Shown here piece after piece: positions 1 through 10,628 of a stretch of DNA of 64,000 bases (the first letter of the stretch is position 1; each line of letters starts with the position of its first letter). The stretch comes from Metabacillus endolithicus. Its GTDB lineage: Bacteria > Bacillota > Bacilli > Bacillales > Bacillaceae. Where the stretch lies: positions 868,001 to 932,000 of the forward strand of contig NZ_CP095550.1 of NCBI RefSeq assembly GCF_023078335.1, given 5' to 3'. The position numbers were made by a program, and so were the translations under genes. The notes beneath the pieces are model-generated. The model saw nothing but the letters and a program-made list of their open reading frames with translations. It was not told the origin of the DNA and ran no database searches.

Positions 1-202
1 CTCCAGTAATTCCAATTCTTATTGATTTACTTTTCTTTTGAAGTAAAGCTTCGATAATTTGTTGAGCTTTTTCAAAGTGATGTTTCGCATTACTCTCAAC
101 TAAAGTTATAGCCTGTGCTAAAACAACACGATCAGCTTTTTTAATTCCATTTATATAATGCTCAACAGGGATATCACGATTTTTTTTCACAAACTTGCTC
201 AT
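1..202 (-). CDS. meaB: MeaB/ArgK-type GTPase, N-terminal part only
   Basis: The first 67 codons are present; the rest lies beyond the left edge. The product is the G-protein chaperone that protects and reactivates methylmalonyl-CoA mutase by gating cobalamin loading. The visible N-terminus (starting [10 protein letters not shown]) is a helical region and runs up to RIGITG, the start of the P-loop strand. Its ATG overlaps the mutB stop codon as ATGA, so it is translationally coupled to mutB, which is the usual mutA-mutB-meaB arrangement. The identification rests on a short stretch plus context, but both agree. Confidence 0.85.
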   Translation of the reverse strand, partial: MSKFVKKNRDIPVEHYINGIKKADRVVLAQAITLVESNAKHHFEKAQQIIEALLQKKSKSIRIGITG

Positions 203-2346
203 TCTTGCCATTCCTCATAGCCTAATACATCGAAAACTTTTTTAAGTACTTTTTCCGCAGCAACGGGAATAACAGTACCTGGACCGAAGATCTCAGCTGC
301 TCCTTTTTCTTTTAAGTCCTCATAATCTTGGAATGGGATAACACCGCCAATGATGACCACAATATCCTCTCGACCAAGCTTTTTCAATTCGGATATTAAT
401 TGTGGGAGAAGCGTTTTATGTCCTGCCGCAAGAGAGCTCATACCAACAACATGCACATCATTTTCAACTGCTTGCTTGGCTGTTTCTTCAGGTGTTTGAA
501 AAAGCGGACCAATATCAACATCAAAGCCTAAATCAGCAAAAGCTGTTGCAATAACCTTTGCCCCGCGATCATGACCGTCCTGCCCCATCTTGGCGATTAA
601 AATTCTTGGACGTCTACCTTCTAGCTCGTAAAATTGATCTGTTTTTTCTCTCACTTTTTTTATTTCTTCTTCATTTGAGTATTCTGAGCTATATACCCCA
701 CTAATTGAACGGATCATTGCTTGGTGGCGTTTTGATACCTTTTCGATCGCAAACGATATTTCACCTAAAGTGGCTCGTTTTCTTGCTGCTTCTACTGCCA
801 GTTCTAATAAATTACCTTCTCCATTAGCAGCAGCTTTAGTTAATAGATCAAGAGCAAGATTGACTTCTTCTTCATTTCGATTTTCTTTAAGTTGTCGGAT
901 TCTTTCAATTTGTTTTTTTCTTACTTCGGTATTATCAATCGATAATATGTCAATCGGGTCTTCATGATCTAACCTGAATTTATTAACTCCTATAATCACT
1001 TCTTTTCCAGAATCTATTTTTGCTTGTCTTCTAGCCGCCGCTTCCTCTATCTTCATTTTCGGTAAACCAGTTTCTATTGCTTTTGTCATCCCGCCAAGAT
1101 GTTCTATTTCATCCATATGCTTTTTGGCACGCTCAATTAATGATGAAGTAAGAGATTCAACATAATAGGAACCGCCCCATGGATCTATCACATCACAAAT
1201 ACCAGTTTCACTTTGAAGATAAAGCTGTGTGTTACGAGCAATTCTAGCAGAAAAATCTGTTGGTAAAGCTATTGCCTCGTCTAATGCATTTGTATGAAGT
1301 GACTGTGTATGCCCCATTGCAGCAGCATGAGCTTCTATACAAGTACGTACAACATTATTAAATGGATCTTGTTCTGTTAAACTCCATCCTGATGTTTGTG
1401 AATGTGTTCGCAGTGCTAATGACTTTGGGTTTTGTGGATTGAAATCTTTTACTATTGATGACCATAAATATCGGGCAGCTCTCATTTTTGCTACTTCCAT
1501 AAAATAATTCATGCCGATTGCCCAGAAAAAAGATAATCTAGGCGCAAATTGATCAATTGAAAGACCTGCCTTCAACCCTGTTCTTATATATTCAAGTCCA
1601 TCTGCTAAGGTATAAGCCAGCTCAAGATCAGCAGGTGCCCCTGCTTCCTGCATATGATATCCAGAAATACTTATGCTATTGAATTTCGGCATATTTTTTG
1701 CTGTATATTCAAAAATATCACCTATAATTCTCATCGACATTTCAGGGGGATAGATATACGTGTTCCGAACCATATATTCTTTTAAAATATCATTTTGTAT
1801 TGTTCCTGTTAGTTTTTCCTTCTCAACGCCCTGCTCTTCAGCTGTTACAATATAAAATGCCATTATCGGTAATACAGCACCGTTCATCGTCATAGATACT
1901 GACATTTCATCCAATGGAATTTGATCAAACAAAATTTTCATATCTAAGATGGAATCAATTGCCACACCCGCTTTTCCTACATCTCCTACCACTCTAGGAT
2001 GATCCGAATCATACCCACGGTGTGTTGCTAAATCAAACGCAACGGATAGTCCCTTTTGTCCCATTTGTAAATTCCTTCGGTAAAAGGCGTTACTTTCCTC
2101 CGCCGTGGAAAAGCCTGCATATTGACGAATCGTCCAAGGACGATTCACATACATCGTTGCATATGGACCACGTACAAATGGCTCAACTCCTGGAAAAGTC
2201 CCTAGATGACTACATTTTTCTATATCATCTTTACTGTAAAGATTTTTTACTTCAATTTGTTCATTTGTCATAAAAGGCGAAGAATTAGTGTCATGTTGAA
2301 TGTTTGTTTTTACTAATGGCGCATTAGAAATGGATACTCTTTTCAA
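199..2346 (-). CDS. mutB: Methylmalonyl-CoA mutase, large (catalytic) subunit
   Basis: The 715-residue protein has the usual length of the catalytic subunit. It interconverts methylmalonyl-CoA and succinyl-CoA using adenosylcobalamin. The N-terminal TIM barrel contains the conserved [10 protein letters not shown] region. The C-terminal 130 residues form the B12 domain with the cobalt-ligand motif DGHDRG near residue 590 and the GGVIP loop. The start is a TTG that overlaps the mutA stop codon (TTGA), and the stop overlaps the meaB start. With mutA it forms a heterodimer that disposes of propionyl-CoA-derived methylmalonyl-CoA from Val and Ile, which fits the adjacent bkd operon. Confidence 0.96.
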   Translation of the reverse strand: MKRVSISNAPLVKTNIQHDTNSSPFMTNEQIEVKNLYSKDDIEKCSHLGTFPGVEPFVRGPYATMYVNRPWTIRQYAGFSTAEESNAFYRRNLQMGQKGLSVAFDLATHRGYDSDHPRVVGDVGKAGVAIDSILDMKILFDQIPLDEMSVSMTMNGAVLPIMAFYIVTAEEQGVEKEKLTGTIQNDILKEYMVRNTYIYPPEMSMRIIGDIFEYTAKNMPKFNSISISGYHMQEAGAPADLELAYTLADGLEYIRTGLKAGLSIDQFAPRLSFFWAIGMNYFMEVAKMRAARYLWSSIVKDFNPQNPKSLALRTHSQTSGWSLTEQDPFNNVVRTCIEAHAAAMGHTQSLHTNALDEAIALPTDFSARIARNTQLYLQSETGICDVIDPWGGSYYVESLTSSLIERAKKHMDEIEHLGGMTKAIETGLPKMKIEEAAARRQAKIDSGKEVIIGVNKFRLDHEDPIDILSIDNTEVRKKQIERIRQLKENRNEEEVNLALDLLTKAAANGEGNLLELAVEAARKRATLGEISFAIEKVSKRHQAMIRSISGVYSSEYSNEEEIKKVREKTDQFYELEGRRPRILIAKMGQDGHDRGAKVIATAFADLGFDVDIGPLFQTPEETAKQAVENDVHVVGMSSLAAGHKTLLPQLISELKKLGREDIVVIIGGVIPFQDYEDLKEKGAAEIFGPGTVIPVAAEKVLKKVFDVLGYEEWQE

Positions 2347-4247
2347 TTCCCACTAACCCCCAATATGTTCTGAATGTTCTTTAAAAATTCATAAACATTC
2401 ATATTTGAAGTAATCATTCCATCTAAATGTAATTCATTTACGATCTCTTCTTGTCCGTTACCAGTAATATACATATGAAGTTTTTGGTTATCAGCTTTTA
2501 ATCGATCAATAATCGTTAAATCAATGCTTTGATAACTGTTGTTGTTTCCACACAGAATAATGCAACATAAATTTTTCATTTTAGTTGTTTCTTCCACTGA
2601 AACAATCTCAACATCTAATCCTCCAGAGAAAAGGATACCAGAAATGTAATCAAGTCTCGGCTTGTAATCTTTTAAGTCCCCAATTGTCACAACACCGACT
2701 GTTATGTTCTGCCCCTCTCTTTTTGCCTGAAGAGCCATAATTCTAAGCTTTTCAAAGTGCTCTACTAATCTAGTTGTTTTTACGGCTCGTGCTTTAAAAG
2801 AATTATCTAGGGTGTGACTTTTCACTTGTGGTGCTGTTCCTTCTTTACTTACAAATTGTAATGCCTCATGAAAAGAAAAGACATGATGTAATGTATTCTC
2901 TTTATGCTGGTAGATTATTTGATTATGAATTGTATCGTGAGAAACTTGATCAGCAGGATTTGCAAAGGTGTTCGTTCCAATCACTGAGTTTTTCCGGTAA
3001 TCAAGGTCGTGAACTCTTTGTTTAGCAATCTTATTTATGTCTTTTTGTACATTTCCCTTTATTAACTGTTGAAGAAATCCGCCTTCATCTTCCATTTCTT
3101 TTAGTTTCTCCCATCCCCTCTCTGACAGCTCATTTGTTAACGATTCAATATAATAAGATCCAGCTGCTGGATCGTTTATTTTTGAAAGTAAACTTTCTTC
3201 CTGCAAAATAAAGTGCGTATTGCGGGCAATTCTCTCACCAAGCTCGGTCTGCTGCTCTAGTACAGAATCAAAAGGAAGTATTGTTAACTCATCTACTCCT
3301 CCACTTATAGCCGAAAAGCTTTCTGTCGTTGTACGTAATAAATTTACATGAACATCAAATATTGTTTTATTATAGGTTGAGGTGACAGCATGTTGGTAAA
3401 GTTTAGGAGATGTATTTCCCTCTCCTAAAGCATGCATGAGTGATGTCCATATATTATGAGCAGCACGAAACTTTGCAATTTCCATAAAGAAATTTGAGCC
3501 TATTCCAAATGAAAATGTTAATCTATTTACGATTTGTTGCCATGGTACTTGTCGATTTAGTAATTCATTTATTACCTCAAGAGCATGTGAAAAAGTGTAA
3601 ACAAGTTCTTGTTGAGCATTTGCACCAGCTTCACTATATACATTTCCTTTAATGAGTATACAACGCGCCTTACAGTCATGCTCGTTCATCCATTTGATTG
3701 TATCAGCCAAAAAATCTAGCTTTGTTGAAAGTGAGATAGAATCTTCACCATTTGTTAATATGTCATTATATGGATCAAAGCCAATTGTACCTTGTAAATC
3801 TTTTTGTTGATTTAGCTCTTCTCTCATATGTAAAAAAAGTGGAAGCATTCCAAGGTCATTACCTACATCGAAAAAAATAGAATCCTTCTTCCAATTCAAG
3901 TGTTTAAAAGCAGCTTGTAACTCTTCTTTATTCCTTATTTGTTGGAAGGAATTTAGAAAGAAAGAATTTTGCCCTCTTACTTTTGAATTTTTAATTTTTT
4001 CTTGTATATCTTCTGCATACTCACAATTAATTGCTTGACTTATTTTCCAAGATCTATCAAGTTTCGTTTTTAAGCTATGATTTATTTTAGTATCTTTTAA
4101 ATCTGCTTCATCATATATAGGTTTTATTCTAATTCCCTCGTATGTAACTTTATGAAGAGTTTCAAGCGTTTTACCCCTTAACGCTCTCTCCGCTTCTTGT
4201 TTCCACAATTCCCGTTTGTTTTTGGCACGTGTTTGTTCGTCTCCCAT
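2343..4247 (-). CDS. mutA: Methylmalonyl-CoA mutase, small (non-catalytic) subunit
   Basis: The 634-residue protein is homologous in its barrel to MutB (for example [23 protein letters not shown] and the [13 protein letters not shown] motif). Its C-terminal domain lacks the DxHxxG cobalamin-binding motif, as expected for the structural small subunit. The ATG at 4247 follows an AGGAAG ribosome binding site. It is the first gene of a mutA-mutB-meaB unit whose starts and stops overlap, implying 1:1 expression. It is more diverged than MutB, which is normal for this subunit. The ATP- and B12-dependent parts of the pathway (such as propionyl-CoA carboxylase and epimerase) are not in this window. 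Confidence 0.94.
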   Translation of the reverse strand: MGDEQTRAKNKRELWKQEAERALRGKTLETLHKVTYEGIRIKPIYDEADLKDTKINHSLKTKLDRSWKISQAINCEYAEDIQEKIKNSKVRGQNSFFLNSFQQIRNKEELQAAFKHLNWKKDSIFFDVGNDLGMLPLFLHMREELNQQKDLQGTIGFDPYNDILTNGEDSISLSTKLDFLADTIKWMNEHDCKARCILIKGNVYSEAGANAQQELVYTFSHALEVINELLNRQVPWQQIVNRLTFSFGIGSNFFMEIAKFRAAHNIWTSLMHALGEGNTSPKLYQHAVTSTYNKTIFDVHVNLLRTTTESFSAISGGVDELTILPFDSVLEQQTELGERIARNTHFILQEESLLSKINDPAAGSYYIESLTNELSERGWEKLKEMEDEGGFLQQLIKGNVQKDINKIAKQRVHDLDYRKNSVIGTNTFANPADQVSHDTIHNQIIYQHKENTLHHVFSFHEALQFVSKEGTAPQVKSHTLDNSFKARAVKTTRLVEHFEKLRIMALQAKREGQNITVGVVTIGDLKDYKPRLDYISGILFSGGLDVEIVSVEETTKMKNLCCIILCGNNNSYQSIDLTIIDRLKADNQKLHMYITGNGQEEIVNELHLDGMITSNMNVYEFLKNIQNILGVSGN

Positions 4248-4552
4248 TATGTGCTTCCTATAAGGAAGCCCACCCCTTATCGACTAACATGTTTGACTTA
4301 TCATATGTTATGCATTCTTAGGTGCCGTGAAGCACACTCAATTTAAACCGACCAAAAAGAATACGCTTACAATTTTATTTTATTATAATTTTTTTCCAAC
4401 AGCAATGATGTTCTACAAACCTTTGCCCCTTGTAATTTAGTAATAGTTAGAAAAAGATTGGTTTTCTAATAAACTTTTTGTTTAGCATTCATAAAAACGG
4501 AAAACAAATATAAAAGGAAGCAACCTTAACCATTGCTTCCTTTTTAAACAAT
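4248..4552. other. Intergenic region between mutA and bkdB
   Basis: This 305-bp AT-rich stretch holds the 5' leader and presumed promoter of mutA (minus strand), plus the bkdB terminator at its left end in gene order. I see no open reading frame with a ribosome binding site and no B12-riboswitch core. A near sigma-54 element at 4311-4327 has the wrong GG-GC spacing and was rejected. Confidence 0.6.
4511..4546 (-). terminator. Rho-independent terminator of the bkd operon
   Basis: An 11-bp inverted repeat (AAAGGAAGCAA / TTGCTTCCTTT) with a short loop lies directly downstream of bkdB. It is followed on the minus strand by a T-rich tail. It closes the ptb-to-bkdB transcript. Confidence 0.85.
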
Positions 4553-5824
4553 TTAATAAATAGAAGTAGTTTCTTTTGACGTGGTTTCAAGAATTTCTTT
4601 AACCCGTGATAAAAATCGACCGCAAATTAATCCATCAAGCACTCTGTGATCTAGAGACATACATAAATTAACTATATCTCTGACAGCTATCATGCCATCA
4701 ATAATGACAGGTCTCTTAACAATAGATTCAACTTGAACAATTGCTGCTTGTGGAAAATTAATTATCCCCATTGACTGTACAGATCCGAAAGAACCAGTGT
4801 TATTTACCGTAAATGTTCCACCCTGCATATCAGCTGAGGTTAATTTTCCGCTTCGAACTTTATATGCAAGATCTGTAATCTCTCTTGCAATTCCCTTGAT
4901 TGTTTTCTCATCTGCATTTTTAATAACCGGTACGTAAAGTGAATCCTCTGTTGCAACAGCTATAGAAATATTAATCTCCTTTTTTTGGATAATTTTATCT
5001 CCCGCCCACATTGAATTAATTTGAGGAAATTCTTTTAGCGCTTGAGCTACCGCTTTTACAAAAAAGGCAAAGAAAGTTAAGTTAAAGCCTTCATTTTTCT
5101 TAAATTCATCTTTTACTGCATTACGGTATTGAACTAAATTTGTAACATCCATTTCCATCATCATCCATGCATGAGGAGCTTCATGTTTGCTGCGAACCAT
5201 GTTTGCAGCAATTGCTTTTCTAACTCCTGATACTGGGATTTCAATATCTCCCGGAGCACTCGGAGGTAGAGGCTGAGTTTGTTTGGATCGTGATTGTGAA
5301 ATATTATTTGCATGGGTTTCCTCAACCGACTTTTTCTCATCTTGCTGACCAGAAGGAATTGACCCACTTTCTATTAGCTTTAATAGGTCTTTTCTCGTAA
5401 TTCTTCCACCCGCACCCGTTCCATTTATTAGCTCTAAGTTTATATCATGTTCTTGGGCAATTCTTAGAACTGCAGGTGAGTAGCGTTTTTTATTCGATTG
5501 ATCATTCATGCTAACGTTATGTTCTGAAACAGATTCCTTATTATTCTGAGTTGCCTCTTTACTTTCACCTTTATGTTCTATCCCACTGACCTCTATTGTG
5601 CAAATCACTTCACCAACCGCTAAAGTGTCTCCCTCTTCTGCAATAAGCTCACGTATAACACCTGTAAAAGAAGACGGTACTTCTGCATTTACTTTATCTG
5701 TCATTACTTCAGCAAGGGGATCATATTTGTTCACTGTATCTCCAACAGCCACAAGCCACTTGCTAATGGTACCCTCTGTGACGCTTTCACCTAGTTGAGG
5801 CATTTTAATTTGTTCAATTGCCAC
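4553..5824 (-). CDS. bkdB: Branched-chain 2-oxoacid dehydrogenase E2 (lipoamide acyltransferase)
   Basis: The 423-residue E2 transfers branched acyl groups from lipoamide to CoA and forms the core of the complex. The order is an N-terminal lipoyl domain with the lipoylated Lys44 in DKVNAE, then an E3-binding domain (YSPAVLRIAQEH, around residues 115-155). A Pro/Ser/Gln-rich linker follows, then the catalytic domain ending with the active-site HRVLDG motif (His about 393). It is the last gene of the operon, 32 bp after bkdAB. The lipoyl group could be supplied by LipM (54739-55575) plus downstream enzymes not present here. Confidence 0.96.
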   Translation of the reverse strand: MAIEQIKMPQLGESVTEGTISKWLVAVGDTVNKYDPLAEVMTDKVNAEVPSSFTGVIRELIAEEGDTLAVGEVICTIEVSGIEHKGESKEATQNNKESVSEHNVSMNDQSNKKRYSPAVLRIAQEHDINLELINGTGAGGRITRKDLLKLIESGSIPSGQQDEKKSVEETHANNISQSRSKQTQPLPPSAPGDIEIPVSGVRKAIAANMVRSKHEAPHAWMMMEMDVTNLVQYRNAVKDEFKKNEGFNLTFFAFFVKAVAQALKEFPQINSMWAGDKIIQKKEINISIAVATEDSLYVPVIKNADEKTIKGIAREITDLAYKVRSGKLTSADMQGGTFTVNNTGSFGSVQSMGIINFPQAAIVQVESIVKRPVIIDGMIAVRDIVNLCMSLDHRVLDGLICGRFLSRVKEILETTSKETTSIY

Positions 5825-5856
5825 TTATAATCCTCCTCATTAAAAAGGCTTTACTA

Positions 5857-6840
5857 TTAAAATTCAGCAAGCTCACGTATCGCTGCCTCTACTTTATCAG
5901 GATTAACCATAAAGAATTTTTCCATCGTTGGGGCATAAGGCATTGCTGGAACATCTGGTCCAGCTAAACGTTTAATTGGTGCATCTAAATCAAATAAGCA
6001 ATTTTCAGCAATAATAGCTGACACTTCTCCGATAATACTTCCTTCTTTATTATCCTCCGTCACCAGAAGAACCTTTCCTGTTTTTGAAGCAGCCTCAATG
6101 ATTGCTTCTTTGTCTAAAGGATATATTGTTCTTAAATCAAGAACGTGTACCGAAATACCATCATTAGCCAAACGTTCGGCAGCTTGCAAAGCGAAATGAA
6201 CACAGAGGCCATAAGTAATAACCGTTACATCTTCTCCTTCACGCTTTACATCAGCTTTTCCGATTGGCAACACATAATCATCTGCTGGAACTTCGCCTTT
6301 GATTAAACGATAAGCACGTTTATGTTCAAAAAATAGCACTGGATCTTCATCACGAATAGCAGCCTTTAACAATCCTTTCGCATCATAAGGAGTTGATGGA
6401 ATGACAATTTTCAAACCTGGTTGGTTAGCAAAAACCGCCTCCACTGATTGCGAGTGATACAATGCGCCATGCACTCCTCCACCAAAGGGCGCTCTTATCG
6501 TTATAGGACAAGTCCAATCATTGTTAGAGCGATAACGAATTTTTGCTGCTTCTGAAATAATTTGATTCACTGCAGGCATAATAAAATCTGCAAACTGCAT
6601 TTCAGCAATCGGTCTCATTCCATACATTGCTGCACCAATTCCTACACCGGCAATTGCCGACTCGGCCAGAGGAGTGTCTATGACTCTTTCTTCACCGAAC
6701 TTTTCGTATAATCCAGCTGTTGCTTTAAAAACTCCACCTTTTAAACCAACATCTTCTCCTAACACAAAAACTTTTTCATCGCGCTCCATTTCTTCACGCA
6801 TCGCCATTGTAATGGCATCTATATAAGAAATAATCGCCAT
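5857..6840 (-). CDS. bkdAB: Branched-chain 2-oxoacid dehydrogenase E1 beta subunit
   Basis: The 327-residue beta subunit pairs with BkdAA to form the thiamine-diphosphate E1 that decarboxylates the 2-oxoacids of Val, Leu and Ile. It shows the transketolase central-domain signature (EDVGLKGGVFKAT, GMRPIAEMQFADF) and the C-terminal domain (GLCVHFALQAAERL, VTEDN). The ATG has a GGGGGAAG ribosome binding site. It lies 12 bp downstream of bkdAA, so the two subunits are co-translated. Length and composition are normal. Confidence 0.96.
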   Translation of the reverse strand: MAIISYIDAITMAMREEMERDEKVFVLGEDVGLKGGVFKATAGLYEKFGEERVIDTPLAESAIAGVGIGAAMYGMRPIAEMQFADFIMPAVNQIISEAAKIRYRSNNDWTCPITIRAPFGGGVHGALYHSQSVEAVFANQPGLKIVIPSTPYDAKGLLKAAIRDEDPVLFFEHKRAYRLIKGEVPADDYVLPIGKADVKREGEDVTVITYGLCVHFALQAAERLANDGISVHVLDLRTIYPLDKEAIIEAASKTGKVLLVTEDNKEGSIIGEVSAIIAENCLFDLDAPIKRLAGPDVPAMPYAPTMEKFFMVNPDKVEAAIRELAEF

Positions 6841-6852
6841 TTTTCTTCCCCC

Positions 6853-7845
6853 TTACTCTGCGTATACATACTTTAACGCATGTTCTGGATCCGCATATGG
6901 AGCCGCTTCAGCGTATTCAGTTGCTTCGTTCACAAGATTCATAATGTTTTCGATGATTTGTTTTTCTTTCTCATCGGTTAAAATAGTTAATTCTTTTAAG
7001 TATTGAGCAAACTTTAAGATAGGATCATTTTTCTTTGCTTCAGCCACTTCATCTTGCTCACGATAGCTACGATCATCATCATCACTAGAGTGTGGTGTTA
7101 AGCGATAGGAAATTGTTTCAATTAAAGTAGGACCTTCTCCGCGACGACCGCGGTCTGCAGCTTCTTTTACAGCTCGATATACTTCAAGTGGATCATTTCC
7201 ATCAACAGTTTCGCCAGGCATTCCATAACCTATGGCTCGATCTGAAATTTTCTCACATGCAACTTGCTTTTCATAGGGAACTGAAATAGCATATTTATTA
7301 TTTTCACACATGAAAATAACAGGAAGTTTATGAACTGCAGCAAAATTGGCTCCTTCATGAAAATCTCCCTGATTTGAAGAGCCTTCCCCAAACGTAACAA
7401 ATGTTACAAGATCTTTCTTTTGCATTCTACCAGCTAAAGCAACCCCTACTGCATGTGGCACTTGTGTGGTAACTGGTGAAGATCCTGTTACAATTCGGTT
7501 TTTCTTTTGACCAAAATGTCCAGGCATTTGTCGACCACCTGAATTAGGATCCTCAGCTTTGGCAAATGCAGAAAGCATAAGTTCTTTTGTTGTCATACCA
7601 AAGGCTAAAACAACACCCATATCACGGTAGTAAGGAAGTACATAGTCTTTGTTACGATCTAATGCATAGGCAGCACCAACTTGAGCTGCTTCCTGTCCTT
7701 GGCAAGAAATGACAAATGGTATTTTACCTGAACGGTTTAATAGCCACATTCGTTCATCAATTTTCCTTGCTAATAACATCGTTTCATACATATTTAACAC
7801 ATCTTCATCCGTCAGGTTTAATGAGAGATGACGGTTTTCTGTCAT
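6853..7845 (-). CDS. bkdAA: Branched-chain 2-oxoacid dehydrogenase E1 alpha subunit
   Basis: The 330-residue alpha subunit carries the thiamine-diphosphate motif, beginning GEGSSNQGDFHEG (around residues 153-165) and ending with ENNKYAIS. It also has the phosphorylation-loop-like region RLTPHSSDDD near residue 255. The ATG is preceded by AGGAGG at optimal spacing. It is followed closely by bkdAB. It is separated from upstream lpdV by a 106-bp spacer with a strong hairpin, the only long gap in the operon apart from buk-bcd. Confidence 0.96.
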   Translation of the reverse strand: MTENRHLSLNLTDEDVLNMYETMLLARKIDERMWLLNRSGKIPFVISCQGQEAAQVGAAYALDRNKDYVLPYYRDMGVVLAFGMTTKELMLSAFAKAEDPNSGGRQMPGHFGQKKNRIVTGSSPVTTQVPHAVGVALAGRMQKKDLVTFVTFGEGSSNQGDFHEGANFAAVHKLPVIFMCENNKYAISVPYEKQVACEKISDRAIGYGMPGETVDGNDPLEVYRAVKEAADRGRRGEGPTLIETISYRLTPHSSDDDDRSYREQDEVAEAKKNDPILKFAQYLKELTILTDEKEKQIIENIMNLVNEATEYAEAAPYADPEHALKYVYAE

Positions 7846-7875
7846 ATAAATTCCTCCTATTTAAAAGGATGAGCA

Positions 7876-7921
7876 CTGGTAGCGTCTTAACAAAATAGAT
7901 TAGGACCTTTTGTTCTACCAG
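7876..7921 (-). repeat. Intercistronic hairpin between lpdV and bkdAA
   Basis: CTGGTAG and AACAAAA pair with TTTTGTT and CTACCAG, giving 14 bp with a one-sided 6-nt bulge and a 12-nt loop. There is no U-tract, so it is not an obvious terminator. It may be an mRNA processing or stability element that sets the ratio between LpdV and E1/E2. The pairing is directly visible; the role is inferred. Confidence 0.55.
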
Positions 7922-7951
7922 ACTCTTTATTTCAGGCAAAATGAACGTAAT

Positions 7952-9376
7952 TTATAAGTGGATCGCTTTTCCATAAACCGCTAGAGCTGCTTCACCGATC
8001 GCTTCAGATAAGGTTGGATGTGGATGAATCGTGTGTGAAATCTCCCATGGGGTTGCATCTAATACTTTTGCAAGGCCCGCTTCGGAAATCATATCTGTGA
8101 CATGAGGTCCAATCATATGAACACCCAATAAATCATCTGACTCTGAATCAGCGACCAGCTTAACAAATCCATCTGTTTCTCCGTAAACAAGAGCTTTTCC
8201 TATCGCTTTAAAAGGAAATTTCCCTACCTTTACTTTAAAACCTTTTTCTTTTGCCTCGTCCTCTGTATAGCCAACACTAGCAATTTCAGGAGAACTATAT
8301 ATACATTTTGAAATAAGGGTCTCATCCATTGGGATCGGTTCTTTTCCTGCTATATGTTCAACGGCTATGATGCCCTCATGTGAGGCAACATGAGCAAGCT
8401 GTAACCCCCCGATCACATCACCAATTGCATAAATATGAGACTCTTTCGTTTGATAAAAATCATTGGTATTGATATAACCTTTTTCTAGCTGAATATCTGT
8501 ATTTTCTATTCCAATTCCTTCAACATTTGGTAATCTTCCAACTGATACTAGCATTTTTTCGGCTGTAAATTCTTTCATTTCCCCGTTATGATCAGCTTTT
8601 ACGGAAATACCTTTGTTGTCTTTACTTACTGTTTCCGGTAAAACCTTGGCACTAGTGACAATTGTAATGCCTTTATTTGTCATTAGCTTATTCATTTCTT
8701 TTGCAACCTCTTTATCTTCTGTTGGGAGAATTCGATCTGAATATTCCAGTACTGTTACCTCAACACCAAAATCTGATAACATGGATGCCCATTCAATTCC
8801 AATCACACCACCACCGACGATCAGGATTGATTTTGGTAGTTCCGTTAATTCAAGTGCTTCATCAGAACTTAGCACAACATTTCCATCAATTTCTAAACCT
8901 TGCAGACTACGTGGTCTTGAGCCAGTTGCGATAATTACATTTTTGGGTATTAGCATTTCATTTTCTTCCCCATTGTTCATTTCAACAGAGATGGTACCCG
9001 GCATCGGTGAAAAAATGGAAGGACCTAAAATACGAGCAATTCCTTCATAAACATCTATCTTTCCTTTTTTCATTAACTGCTGAACACCAGTATATAATTG
9101 ATTTACTATCGATTGCTTACGATCTTGAACTCTTAAGAAATTCAAATTCACGCCGGAAGTTTCAACACCGTATTCTTCAGCTTTTTTTGTCGTTGCATAT
9201 ACTTCAGCACTTCTCAATAAAGCTTTGCTAGGGATACACCCTTTATGAAGACAGGTTCCTCCTAGCTTGCTTTTTTCAACAACTGCTGTTTTAAGACCGA
9301 GCTGAGAAGCACGAATTGCCGCTACATAGCCTCCTGTACCTCCGCCGAGAATAACCAAATCATATTCCGTCGCCAT
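7952..9376 (-). CDS. lpdV: Dihydrolipoamide dehydrogenase E3 of the branched-chain complex
   Basis: The 474-residue flavoprotein reoxidises dihydrolipoamide with NAD+. It shows the N-terminal FAD-binding GGGTGGYVAAIRA motif and the redox disulfide in GGTCLHKGCIPSK. It also has the NAD-binding GGGVIGIEWASML, the second FAD motif (IYAIGDVIGG), and the C-terminal catalytic HPHPTLSE His-Glu pair. The ATG follows an AGAGAGGGTG ribosome binding site. It lies between buk and bkdAA as in B. subtilis, so it is the dedicated bkd E3 rather than the pyruvate dehydrogenase one. Confidence 0.96.
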   Translation of the reverse strand: MATEYDLVILGGGTGGYVAAIRASQLGLKTAVVEKSKLGGTCLHKGCIPSKALLRSAEVYATTKKAEEYGVETSGVNLNFLRVQDRKQSIVNQLYTGVQQLMKKGKIDVYEGIARILGPSIFSPMPGTISVEMNNGEENEMLIPKNVIIATGSRPRSLQGLEIDGNVVLSSDEALELTELPKSILIVGGGVIGIEWASMLSDFGVEVTVLEYSDRILPTEDKEVAKEMNKLMTNKGITIVTSAKVLPETVSKDNKGISVKADHNGEMKEFTAEKMLVSVGRLPNVEGIGIENTDIQLEKGYINTNDFYQTKESHIYAIGDVIGGLQLAHVASHEGIIAVEHIAGKEPIPMDETLISKCIYSSPEIASVGYTEDEAKEKGFKVKVGKFPFKAIGKALVYGETDGFVKLVADSESDDLLGVHMIGPHVTDMISEAGLAKVLDATPWEISHTIHPHPTLSEAIGEAALAVYGKAIHL

Positions 9377-9429
9377 TAAAACACCCTCTCTTTAACTAAC
9401 TTCAAACACTTACTAATCCTAGCCAAGTA

Positions 9430-10536
9430 CTAAAAGACCTTTGAAACCATCTTTTCATTCGGATAATGTTTTGCCTCTTCTTCATTTCTCAGTACCCGCA
9501 AAGCACCTTCTGCTAATGCCTGAAGTTCATTTTCACCTGGAAAAACTAAAACATCTGCAATCCAATCAATGTAGGAAGAAATCTCTTTTACAAACTTTTT
9601 GCCATATGCAAGTCCGCCTGTTAACACAATCGCATCAACTTTCCCTTTTAAAACAGCACTTGCCGAACCAATTTCTTTCGCAATTTGATAGGCCATAGCT
9701 GAATAAATAAGGGCAGCTTTTTGATCTCCTGACTCCACCATTTTTTCAACTTTAATAGCATCATTCGTTCCAAGGTATCCAACAAGGCCACCTTGACCTA
9801 CTAGTTTTTTCATCATTTCTTCACGGAAGTATTCACCTGAATAACACATACTTACAAGGTCTCCTGCTGGAACTGTCCCAGCTCGTTCGGGACTAAAAGG
9901 TCCGTCACCATGCAGGCCGTTGTTCACATCGATTACACGTCCGTTACGATGAACACCAACTGTGATTCCACCACCCATATGGGTAACGATTAAATTCAGT
10001 TCTTCATATCGTTTATTTAAATCCGATGCCACTCTTCTTGCGACAGCTTTTTGATTTAAGGCATGAAAGATACTTCTTCGTTGAATAGAAGGAACACCTG
10101 AGATTTTCGCAATCTCTTCCATTTCATCTACAACAACAGGGTCAACAATAAACGCAGGGATATTTAAGGCATCTGCAATTTCAAATGCAATAATACCGCC
10201 TAAATTAGACGCATGTTGACCAGCAAATCCTTTCCGCAAGTCTTCAATCATTTGATCATTAACTGTATAGGTACCACCTTCAATTGGACGAAGTAAACCT
10301 CCTCGACCACAAACAGCACTTAATTTTGATATGTTTATTCCTTCTTGATCTAGCGTTTCTAATATCGTTTGTTTTCGAAAATCATACTGATCAATAATGT
10401 GAGGATAGGTATTCAGTTTTTCAGAATCATGTCTTAATGTTTTTTCAAAGATCGATCTTTCATTATCAAAAACACCAATCTTTGTTGAAGTAGATCCCGG
10501 ATTAATGACAAGGATTCGATATTCTTTTAATTCCAA
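9430..10536 (-). CDS. buk: Butyrate kinase (branched-chain fatty-acid kinase)
   Basis: The 368-residue member of the acetate/butyrate kinase family converts acyl phosphates plus ADP to branched fatty acids plus ATP, working with Ptb. It has the N-terminal phosphate-binding [12 protein letters not shown] motif, the HMGGGITVG motif and the C-terminal LTGGLAYG motif. The start is TTG at 10536, eight bases after GGAGG. It sits third in the operon, behind bcd, so the pathway can yield ATP and isobutyrate, isovalerate or 2-methylbutyrate. Confidence 0.95.
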   Translation of the reverse strand: MELKEYRILVINPGSTSTKIGVFDNERSIFEKTLRHDSEKLNTYPHIIDQYDFRKQTILETLDQEGINISKLSAVCGRGGLLRPIEGGTYTVNDQMIEDLRKGFAGQHASNLGGIIAFEIADALNIPAFIVDPVVVDEMEEIAKISGVPSIQRRSIFHALNQKAVARRVASDLNKRYEELNLIVTHMGGGITVGVHRNGRVIDVNNGLHGDGPFSPERAGTVPAGDLVSMCYSGEYFREEMMKKLVGQGGLVGYLGTNDAIKVEKMVESGDQKAALIYSAMAYQIAKEIGSASAVLKGKVDAIVLTGGLAYGKKFVKEISSYIDWIADVLVFPGENELQALAEGALRVLRNEEEAKHYPNEKMVSKVF

Positions 10537-10591
10537 CGTCTAAACCTCCGCTGTTTCTCAGACATCTTTTCCAAAAATATAATTATGTATG

Positions 10592-10617
10592 GGAGTTAGA
10601 AGTACACTCCTAACTCC
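10592..10617 (-). repeat. Hairpin between bcd and buk
   Basis: An 8-bp perfect inverted repeat (GGAGTTAG / CTAACTCC, 10-nt loop) lies in the 92-bp gap after bcd. No run of T follows on the minus strand, so it looks like an mRNA stability or partial attenuation element rather than a full terminator. Confidence 0.5.
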
Positions 10618-10628
10618 GTTTATTCAGT

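Noticed and set aside
4311..4327. Sigma-54-like CGGCAC...TGC upstream of mutA
   Set aside because: The distance between GG and GC is one base too long and two consensus positions are wrong, so it should not function.
8613..9050. 145-codon plus-strand frame inside lpdV
   Set aside because: It is the antisense shadow of a well-conserved gene with no ribosome binding site.
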